A DNA stretch of 64,000 bases from Bog-756 sp963839925. Its GTDB lineage: Bacteria; Actinomycetota; Acidimicrobiia; Acidimicrobiales; RAAP-2. A program made the position numbers and the translations under genes. Below the pieces are notes generated by a model that was not told the DNA's origin, searched no databases, and worked only from the letters and a program-made list of their open reading frames with translations. Of this stretch, positions 58,355 to 64,000 are shown piece after piece (positions within the stretch are counted from its first letter, which is position 1; the number at the start of each line of letters is the position of its first letter). The stretch lies in contig CAWIWV010000001.1 of assembly GCA_963839925.1 (NCBI GenBank), positions 992,001 through 1,056,000 of the forward strand, written 5' to 3'.

Positions 58355-59926
58355 ATGTCAAAGGAACCTCTCGGAGATGACCGGGCGAGGAGAGTGATCT
58401 CCCGCCGGCAGCTGTTGGCAGCCGGTGCGGCGTCGGGGATGGGCATGGTGGCCGCAGGGTGTGCGACCGGGTCGGGATCGTCCACGGCGACGACCGTTGC
58501 GAAGGCGGCGAGCACGCCACCGGCCGGTTCGGACATCGGTGCCGTCGAACACGTCATCTTCCTGATGATGGAGAACCGATCCTTCGACCACTACTACGGC
58601 ACCTATCCCGGCGTCCGAGGATTCGACGACCACCCCAAGGACGACCTCGGCGCGTTCTCCCAAGCCTGCCCGTCGAATACGTCGGCATCCCCGGTCGGGA
58701 AGCTGCTGCCCTTCCGGCTCGACACGGTCACGACCGACATCGCGGACTGCACCTTCGATCTGACCCACGCCTGGGAGCCCCAGCATCTCTGCCGGAACCA
58801 CGGGAAGATGGACTCCTTCGCCCAGGTCCACACCCAACCCGAGTACGAAGGTCCGACGCAAGGGACCCTCACCATGGGTTACTACACCCGGGAGGACCTT
58901 CCCTACTACTACTCCCTCGCCGATGCGTTCACCCTGTGCGACGGATACCACTGCTCGGTGATGGGTCCGACCCATCCCAACCGGCTGATGCAGATGTCGG
59001 GAACCATCGACCCCGCCGGGAAAGCCGGCGGCCCGGTCGTGATCACCAATGGCTCGCCGTCGGCACTGTTCAGTGTGCACTGGGACACGATGCCCGAAGT
59101 CCTCGAGGATGCCGGAGTGAGCTGGAAGTACTACAACCCTGGCGGCGCCCTCTACAGCATCGAGCTCATGCGCAAGCTCGGACTCACCACCGACAGCGTG
59201 CTTCCCTACTTCTCCCAGTACGAGAATCCGAAGTCTGCCTTGTACCAGAAGGCGTTCTTGCAGACGTTCCCCGGTGATTTCGCGGCCGACGTGCGGGCGG
59301 GCACCCTGCCCAAGGTCAGTTGGATCAGCACTCCGGTGGGTTACGACGAGCACCCTCCGGCCCCCTCGTTCCTCGGTGAGTGGTTCACCGATCAGGTGTT
59401 GAAGACCCTGATGAGCAATCCCGACGTCTGGTCGAAGACCGTGCTGTTCCACATGTACGACGAGAACGACGGCTTCTTCGACCATGTCGACCCACCCGTT
59501 GCACCCCCAGGAACCGAGGGGGAGTACCTGTCGGTGGACCCGCTGCCCGCCGATGCAAAGGGGATCGCCGGTCCGATCGGTTTGGGATTCCGTGTTCCCC
59601 TGCTCGTGCTGTCACCGTTCAGCCGAGGCGGGCACATCTGCTCCGACACGTTCGACCACACCTCGCAGCTCCGCTTCATCGAGGAACGCTTCGGGGTCAA
59701 GGCTCCGAACCTGTCGGCGTGGCGACGCAAGACGGTGGGGGACCTGACCTCCACGCTCCATCTCGACAAGGCGGACTCCTCGGTCCCGAACTTGCCGCCG
59801 ACTCGAAACGATCCCGCCTATCTGGCCGCCAAGGGTTGCGGTGAGACCGATCTTCTCGAGATCGCCACCAACCAGCCGCCCTACCCGGTCCCCTCGATGC
59901 AGCAGATGCCGACCCAGGAGCGCTGA
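58355..59926 (+). CDS. Exported phosphoesterase (phospholipase C/PF04185 type)
   Basis: 523 residues. A twin-arginine signal (ISRRQLLAAGAASGMGMVAAGC) with a lipobox cysteine is followed by the phosphoesterase fold: VEHVIFLMMENRSFDHYYGTYPGVRGFDD (metal and nucleophile region), SVMGPTHPNRLMQMSGT, GVSWKYYNPGG, VLFHMYDENDGFFDHVDPP and LLVLSPFSRGGHICSDTFDHTSQLRFIEERFGV. Such enzymes cleave phospholipid head groups or phosphate esters outside the membrane. ATG 58355 is supported by the leaderless box. Convergent with the LLM gene. Confidence 0.88.
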   Translation: MSKEPLGDDRARRVISRRQLLAAGAASGMGMVAAGCATGSGSSTATTVAKAASTPPAGSDIGAVEHVIFLMMENRSFDHYYGTYPGVRGFDDHPKDDLGAFSQACPSNTSASPVGKLLPFRLDTVTTDIADCTFDLTHAWEPQHLCRNHGKMDSFAQVHTQPEYEGPTQGTLTMGYYTREDLPYYYSLADAFTLCDGYHCSVMGPTHPNRLMQMSGTIDPAGKAGGPVVITNGSPSALFSVHWDTMPEVLEDAGVSWKYYNPGGALYSIELMRKLGLTTDSVLPYFSQYENPKSALYQKAFLQTFPGDFAADVRAGTLPKVSWISTPVGYDEHPPAPSFLGEWFTDQVLKTLMSNPDVWSKTVLFHMYDENDGFFDHVDPPVAPPGTEGEYLSVDPLPADAKGIAGPIGLGFRVPLLVLSPFSRGGHICSDTFDHTSQLRFIEERFGVKAPNLSAWRRKTVGDLTSTLHLDKADSSVPNLPPTRNDPAYLAAKGCGETDLLEIATNQPPYPVPSMQQMPTQER

Positions 59927-59938
59927 GATCCCAATCGC

Positions 59939-61117
59939 TCAGGTGCTGTAGACGGTTTCGATGAGTGAGGGCTCGCTGTTGAAGGCCGGGAACTTCGGCT
60001 TGGCGAGCGCACGGTAGCGATCAGTCGAGATCACCGGATCGCGGTCGAACTCGGGGATGACCTTCCGACCGAAGGTCTCGATCAGCTCGATCGCCTCTTC
60101 GTGGGAAGTGGCGTCCCCCGGCAGTCCGAAGCACACCTGATCCACCCCGTAACGGACGAAGGGTTGGAGCTGCTCGCAGATCTCCTCGGGAGAGCCGCAG
60201 AGGAGGTACCCACCCTCGATGAGCGGATCAAGACCCTCCTCGGTCATCGGCTGGGGGGAAGTGGGCCACCGAACCGCACCCGGCCGTGCCGGCATCGTGT
60301 CGTGATAGAGCGCCACCATCGATGGGAGGTACCCGTTCCCTTTTCGGCACGCCTGCGCGCGTGCTGCAGCCCGATCGGTCGAGCAGCGGACAGCCGTGGT
60401 GATCATCACGTTGTCGTTCACGAACTCTCCCACCGGGTCGATGCACTCGCTGATGCCCTTCTTGTAGGAGTCGATCCATGGCGCCACGTCATGGACCGAG
60501 GAGAAGGTGAAGCCGAGCGCTCCCTGCCCCAGCCTCCCGGCCTTCTCCCAGGTGGCGGGGGAGCCGACGGCCAGCCAGAACGGGGGGTGCCCCGGTGCGT
60601 ACGGCTTCGGGAGCACGTTGTGGGGAACGTCCATGGCCCAGTGGGTGCCGTGGTAGGTGAAGTCCCGCTGCTCCCACATGCGGACGATCTGGTGGATCAC
60701 GTCGTCGTAGTCGGCCCGGGTCGAGTCCTTGTCGTGGATGTTGAAGGTCCCGACCTCGTGGCTTCCGGCTCCTCGTCCGGTGCCGAATTCGAATCGGCGA
60801 TTGGTCAGGTGGTCGAGGGTGGCAACTTTCTCCGCCGTGCGGACGGGGTGGTTCACCCGTGGCGAGATGTTGAAGATGCCGGCGCCGATGTGGATGCGCT
60901 GGGTGGTTCCGGCCAGGTATCCGGCGTGCACGTCGTTCGATGCGAGATGCGAGTACTCGGTCAGACCGTGGTGCTCGGTGAGCCAGACGAACTTGAAGTT
61001 GTTGCGATCGGCTACCTGGGCCAGCTCCATCTCACGAAGGAGCGCGGTGTGCTCACTTTCGGAGTCGTGGGCCTGTGGGCCCGGAAGGTAGCCCTGGAGG
61101 AAGATCCCGAATTCCAT
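59939..61117 (-). CDS. LLM-class flavin-dependent oxidoreductase
   Basis: 392 residues. MEFGIFLQGYLPGPQ, NFKFVWLTEHHGLTEYSHLASNDVHAGYLAG, IGAGIFNISPRVNHPVRTAEKVATLDHLTNRRFEFGTGRGAGSHE and PPFWLAVGSPATWEKAGRLGQGALGF are those of the bacterial luciferase-like monooxygenases with an alpha-chain-like N-terminus (WLTEHH). It likely uses FMNH2 rather than F420, but this is not certain. ATG 61117 lies 7 bases behind TAGCGT. Divergent from a P450 gene, with a KstR-like palindrome in the gap. Confidence 0.88.
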   Translation of the reverse strand: MEFGIFLQGYLPGPQAHDSESEHTALLREMELAQVADRNNFKFVWLTEHHGLTEYSHLASNDVHAGYLAGTTQRIHIGAGIFNISPRVNHPVRTAEKVATLDHLTNRRFEFGTGRGAGSHEVGTFNIHDKDSTRADYDDVIHQIVRMWEQRDFTYHGTHWAMDVPHNVLPKPYAPGHPPFWLAVGSPATWEKAGRLGQGALGFTFSSVHDVAPWIDSYKKGISECIDPVGEFVNDNVMITTAVRCSTDRAAARAQACRKGNGYLPSMVALYHDTMPARPGAVRWPTSPQPMTEEGLDPLIEGGYLLCGSPEEICEQLQPFVRYGVDQVCFGLPGDATSHEEAIELIETFGRKVIPEFDRDPVISTDRYRALAKPKFPAFNSEPSLIETVYST

Positions 61118-61124
61118 GAGGTCG

Positions 61125-61130
61125 ACGCTA
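61125..61130 (-). promoter_or_regulatory. -10 box TAGCGT, leaderless-type
   Basis: TAGCGT ends 7 bases before the ATG at 61117 of the LLM gene. Confidence 0.5.
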
Positions 61131-61173
61131 AGCAAGCCCCGGCCGACCCACTAGGGTCCAATGGCCCTAAAAC

Positions 61174-61187
61174 TAGAACTCGTTCTC
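61174..61187. promoter_or_regulatory. KstR-like operator
   Basis: TAGAACTCGTTCTC contains the inverted repeat AGAAC-TC-GTTCT, close to the KstR site (AAC-NN-GTT core with TAG/CTA flanks) known from cholesterol-degradation genes of mycobacteria and rhodococci. It lies just before the TACGGT box at 61191-61196 that faces the P450 gene, where a repressor would block transcription. Confidence 0.5.
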
Positions 61188-61190
61188 GTA

Positions 61191-61196
61191 TACGGT
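61191..61196 (+). promoter_or_regulatory. -10 box TACGGT for the P450 leader
   Basis: TACGGT ends 5 bases before the ATG at 61202 of the short leader ORF upstream of the P450. Confidence 0.45.
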
Positions 61197-61201
61197 CGTC
61201 C

Positions 61202-61279
61202 ATGTGCCTCCATCGGGTTCCCGAGGTGGGATCGTCGATGGAACCAGGCGAGGAGCGACAGAAGGGGAAATCCGCATGA
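61202..61279 (+). CDS. Putative 25-residue leader peptide of the P450 gene
   Basis: ATG 61202 opens MCLHRVPEVGSSMEPGEERQ and a few more residues, stopping at TGA 61277-61279 inside ATGA with the P450 start at 61276. A TACGGT box ends 5 bases before. The P450 Shine-Dalgarno GAAGGGGAAA lies inside this short frame, so ribosomes ending it could pass on to the P450. Expression is inferred. Confidence 0.4.
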   Translation: MCLHRVPEVGSSMEPGEERQKGKSA

Positions 61280-62514
61280 CGAGTCCCACCGAAGCCCGAC
61301 CCACCTGCGAATTCGATGTCGTGGACCGCGCCTTCTACCAGGATCCGCATCCTGCCTACCGATGGATGCGGGCCAACCGACCGGTGTTCTGGGACGAGGA
61401 GCACCGCCTGTGGGTGCTGGCCCGTCACGCGGATGTCTCCTATGTGTCGACCCATGCCGACCTCTTCTGTTCCGGCGAAGGGATCCGACCCGAGCAGTCC
61501 GTCGACCTCTCGTTGATCGGATTGGACGGCGAGCGCCATGTTCGCCAACGGCGACTGCTGAACCGCGGCTTTTCGCCGAGGGTGATCCGCGCGATGGAGC
61601 CGAGAGTGCGACAGGTGGTGACCGAAGTCCTGGACCGTGTCGCCGACCGGCAGTCGTGCGACTTCGTGTCAGACATCGCGGTCCCAGTCCCGCTCGTCGT
61701 CATCGCCGAGCTGATGGGTCTGCCGACCGCGGATCGGGAACTGCTTGGTCGCTGGTCTGACCGGATGATGGCCGGTGAGGGAAGGGGTGATCCCGAGGAC
61801 CCGGTCTTGGCCGACTCCGCGGCCGCCTTCGGTGAGTACGTCGGGTACCTGGCGGAGATGATCGAGGATCGTCGGAGGAGCTACCAACGTGGGGGAGTCA
61901 CCGGGCACGACGCGGTGAGCGTGTTGGTCGGTGCCGACGAGGAGGGTGTCCTCGAGTCCAACGAGGAGCTCACACACGACGAGCTGACCATGTTTCTGGT
62001 GATCCTGCTCGTTGCGGGCAACGAGACGACCCGGAACGCAATCTCCGGTGGGATGTGGGCGTTCACCCGGTTCCCCGACCAGTGGCAGCTGCTCCGCCAC
62101 CAACCCGAGCATTTCGCCACCGTGCCCGACGAGATCTGCCGATACGTGTCACCCGTCATCAGCTTTGCCAGGACCGCAACCAGGGACACCGAGGTCGGCG
62201 GCCAGAGGATCGCCGAGGGTGAGAAGGTCCTCATGCTCTACCAGTCGGCCAACCGGGACGAGGCAGTCTTCGAACAGCCGGACCTGCTCCGGGTGGATAG
62301 AAATCCCAATCCCCATCTCGCCTTCGGTGTTGGGCCGCACGTCTGCATGGGCATCAACTTGGCCCGGCTGGAGATCCGGGTCCTCTTCGAGGAGTTGATC
62401 CGGCGCTTCCCGGACATGACGGTGGCAGAAGGGACGAGTCCGGTGTACGAGGAACACGCCCTGGTCCACTCCATCGGGGCGCTACCGGTTCTCGACGGCA
62501 GCCACACAGGCTGA
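61276..62514 (+). CDS. Cytochrome P450
   Basis: 412 residues. I-helix LVILLVAGNETTRNAISGGM, ExxR in EICRYVSPV, and haem loop FGVGPHVCMGINLARLEIRV with the ligand cysteine near residue 358. The N-terminus PTCEFDVVDRAFYQDPHPAYRWMRANRPVFWDEE and IGLDGERHVRQRRLLNRGFSPRVI recall the CYP125/CYP142 group. With the KstR-like operator, a steroid or fatty-acid hydroxylase is a reasonable guess. ATG 61276 has a good Shine-Dalgarno and overlaps the stop of a short upstream ORF. Confidence 0.9.
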   Translation: MTSPTEARPTCEFDVVDRAFYQDPHPAYRWMRANRPVFWDEEHRLWVLARHADVSYVSTHADLFCSGEGIRPEQSVDLSLIGLDGERHVRQRRLLNRGFSPRVIRAMEPRVRQVVTEVLDRVADRQSCDFVSDIAVPVPLVVIAELMGLPTADRELLGRWSDRMMAGEGRGDPEDPVLADSAAAFGEYVGYLAEMIEDRRRSYQRGGVTGHDAVSVLVGADEEGVLESNEELTHDELTMFLVILLVAGNETTRNAISGGMWAFTRFPDQWQLLRHQPEHFATVPDEICRYVSPVISFARTATRDTEVGGQRIAEGEKVLMLYQSANRDEAVFEQPDLLRVDRNPNPHLAFGVGPHVCMGINLARLEIRVLFEELIRRFPDMTVAEGTSPVYEEHALVHSIGALPVLDGSHTG

Positions 62515-62525
62515 AAGGATGCGCC

Positions 62526-63221
62526 CTAGCGGCGATCCCCCGGAGTGGAGGTCCCCAGAACGTTCTCGCAGAGTCCCCAGACCTGATCGGCGGTGATCGA
62601 GGCAGAACGGCTGGATCCGAGGACGCGCGCCTCGACGACCGCGAGCAGCATGTGGTGCAGGAGGCGGGCGGTGGTCTCCACCTGAAGATCGGCTCGGAGC
62701 CTTCCCGCGGTGGCGGCATTGTCGACGAGTTCGATGAACAAGCTGATCTGAGGTTCGAGGGCGACATCGAGATCGTCGGGTCGAAGTTCGGCGAGCCGGT
62801 GCTGCTGGACGATGAGAGCCCTGGTAGCGGGTTCGGAGTTGTCGGTCAGTTTGAAGAGCGCGTGGATGAAGGCTTCGATCTTCTTGACCGGGTCCTGCTG
62901 CGCGTTGCAACGTTTCCGGAGCCTCGGTTCCACCTCCGTCGACAGAAGGGTCTCGTGGATGGCAAGGAGAAGATCGTCCTTGCTCGCGAAGAACATGTAG
63001 AAGGTCCGGATGGACATGCCTGATCCGTCGACCACCTCCTGCACGGTGAAGCCGGTGTCGCCGGTCGTCTTGATGAGCTCGATCCCCGCCTGGACGAACC
63101 GGTCGGACCGATCGGCAGCCCGGACTCGGGCCGTGCGCAGGGACCGCTCGACGCTCTGACGCTTCCACGAAGGCAGTGCATCGAGATCGGATTCGTCGCC
63201 CTTCAGGTCGGTGTCGGTCAC
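62526..63221 (-). CDS. TetR-family transcriptional regulator
   Basis: 231 residues. A basic N-terminal extension (residues 1-35), then DNA-binding helices DRFVQAGIELIKTTGDTGFTVQEVVDGSGMSIRTFYMFFASKDDLLLAIHET (about 40-90). The ligand domain is helical, with IEAFIHALFKLTDNSEPATRALIVQQHRLAELRPDD. GGAGG precedes the GTG start. It is convergent with the P450 and divergent from an amidohydrolase; the shared gap holds direct repeats. It may control either side; KstR itself is not proven. Confidence 0.88.
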   Translation of the reverse strand: MTDTDLKGDESDLDALPSWKRQSVERSLRTARVRAADRSDRFVQAGIELIKTTGDTGFTVQEVVDGSGMSIRTFYMFFASKDDLLLAIHETLLSTEVEPRLRKRCNAQQDPVKKIEAFIHALFKLTDNSEPATRALIVQQHRLAELRPDDLDVALEPQISLFIELVDNAATAGRLRADLQVETTARLLHHMLLAVVEARVLGSSRSASITADQVWGLCENVLGTSTPGDRR

Positions 63222-63314
63222 TCGGTCGGCCTCCTCTCTCTCACGTCGACCCCATCCAACTTGTCCGAGTCTCTCCTATCCCGGTGAAAAGTGTTATTCT
63301 CGCAGGAGAACAGT

Positions 63315-63337
63315 CTGATATCCATACCTGATATCCA
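63315..63337. repeat. Direct repeat CTGATATCCA x2, possible operator
   Basis: CTGATATCCA at 63315-63324 and again at 63328-63337, a spacing of 13 bases. It lies between the divergent TetR and amidohydrolase genes, in front of the latter. A nearby imperfect inverted repeat, TTCTC-GCAG-GAGAA, is at 63297-63310. Either could be the TetR site. Confidence 0.5.
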
Positions 63338-63358
63338 GCAGACATGAGGTGGGGAGCC

Positions 63359-64000
63359 ATGGAGATCGAAGACGTCATCCTGGTGAGCGTCGACGACCAC
63401 GTCGTCGAGCCGGCGCACTTGTTCGAGCGCTGGGCTCCCAAAGCAGTGCAGGACCAAGCGCCCAAATACGTCGTCAAACCGGACGGGACCGAGGCTTGGC
63501 AGTTCCTCGGCGCGGAGATGCTCAACGTCGGTCTGAACGCGGTCGCGGGTCGCCCGCCGGACGAGTACGGGCTCGAGCCGACCTCCCGGGCGCAGATGCG
63601 TCCGGGCTGCTACGACATCGACGAACGGGTGAGGGACATGGACGCCAACGGCGTGCTCGGTTCGCTGTGCTTCGGCTCGATCACCGGCTTCACCGGTCAA
63701 CTCTTCGCTCGCCCGGAGGACAAGCGCCTCGGCTTCACCCTTCTGCAGGCCTACAACGACTGGCACATCGAGGAGTGGTGCGGAACCCATCCGGGCCGGT
63801 TCATTCCTCTGGCGACCGCGCCGATCTGGAATCCCGAGTGGATGGTCGAGGAGATGCACCGGGTCGCTGAGAAGGGTGTCCATGCGGTGACCTTCTCCGA
63901 AAACCCGGCCAAGCTCGGCTATCCGAGCTTCCATTCGGAGCACTGGGACCCGTTCTGGAAGGTCTGTTCGGACCTCGCCATCACCGTCTGTCTGCACATC
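63359..64000 (+). CDS. Amidohydrolase (PF04909 type), 3' truncated
   Basis: 214 residues are present; the gene runs off the window. MEIEDVILVSVDDHVVEPAHLFERWAPKA has the metal-binding DDH, and the later DIDERVRDMDANGVLGSLCFGSITGFTG, LGFTLLQAYNDWHIEEWCGTHPGRFIPLATAPIW and VHAVTFSENPAKLGYPSFHSEHWDPFWKVCSDLAITVCLHI follow the family of 2-amino-3-carboxymuconate-semialdehyde decarboxylase-like enzymes. GAGGTGGGGAGCC precedes the ATG. It differs from the amidohydrolase pair at 27-31 kb. Divergent from the TetR gene. Confidence 0.86.
   Translation, partial: MEIEDVILVSVDDHVVEPAHLFERWAPKAVQDQAPKYVVKPDGTEAWQFLGAEMLNVGLNAVAGRPPDEYGLEPTSRAQMRPGCYDIDERVRDMDANGVLGSLCFGSITGFTGQLFARPEDKRLGFTLLQAYNDWHIEEWCGTHPGRFIPLATAPIWNPEWMVEEMHRVAEKGVHAVTFSENPAKLGYPSFHSEHWDPFWKVCSDLAITVCLHI

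Overview
The window is high-GC (roughly two thirds G+C by eye), densely coding DNA from an actinomycete, most likely an uncultured or little-studied member of the Acidimicrobiia. Four things point there: mycothiol-linked enzymes (Mca, two maleylpyruvate-isomerase-type proteins); three luciferase-like oxidoreductases, at least two of the F420-dependent type; the actinobacterial PspA-PspAA-HtpX-PspAB envelope-stress operon; and an NlpC/P60 protein built on 42-residue GYWLVASDGG repeats, which I associate with Acidimicrobiia. No phage, plasmid, IS element or CRISPR array is visible. It looks like core chromosome.

Layout. 0-9.4 kb: end of a GH5 glycosidase, a mycothiol-type protein, a beta-propeller, an APC permease, then nfo-fumC-P450-pterin dehydratase in one direction. 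9.4-15.3 kb: the Psp operon facing away from mca plus an SCP2 protein, and a ChbG-type deacetylase. 15.3-26.9 kb: two F420-type enzymes, purE, a RecB-like nuclease, DedA, a PIG-L deacetylase, a diguanylate cyclase and an Ada/AlkA-Ogt alkylation-repair pair. 27-32 kb: a catabolic cluster (amidohydrolase, SDR, acetoacetate-decarboxylase-like, amidohydrolase) with a divergent TetR. 32-41 kb: tRNA-Gly, GtrA, secreted copper monooxygenase and lipoproteins, a 23S-methyltransferase-type enzyme and a copper ATPase with its chaperone. 41-49 kb: two large GGDEF-EAL proteins, a PLP decarboxylase and the NlpC/P60 protein. 49-64 kb: lipid and steroid-type catabolic enzymes (acyl-CoA dehydrogenase, SDRs, PhyH, P450, esterase), an ABC permease, a second tRNA-Gly, a TetR and a truncated amidohydrolase.

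Regulatory patterns seen by reading upstream regions: (1) seventeen genes, usually without a Shine-Dalgarno, have a TANNNT hexamer 6-9 bases before the start codon, implying leaderless transcripts; (2) two further such hexamers sit before very short ORFs whose stop codon overlaps the start of the next gene (GTGA or ATGA), implying leader peptides; (3) two of the three GGDEF genes share a TAAA-N16-GYCGATAACC promoter like that of sigma-28 (FliA/WhiG); (4) a KstR-like palindrome lies in front of the second P450. Two conserved genes, pspA and a nitroreductase, are broken by small indels that look like sequence errors or very recent lesions.

All functional assignments rest on motif recognition by eye, without database searches.
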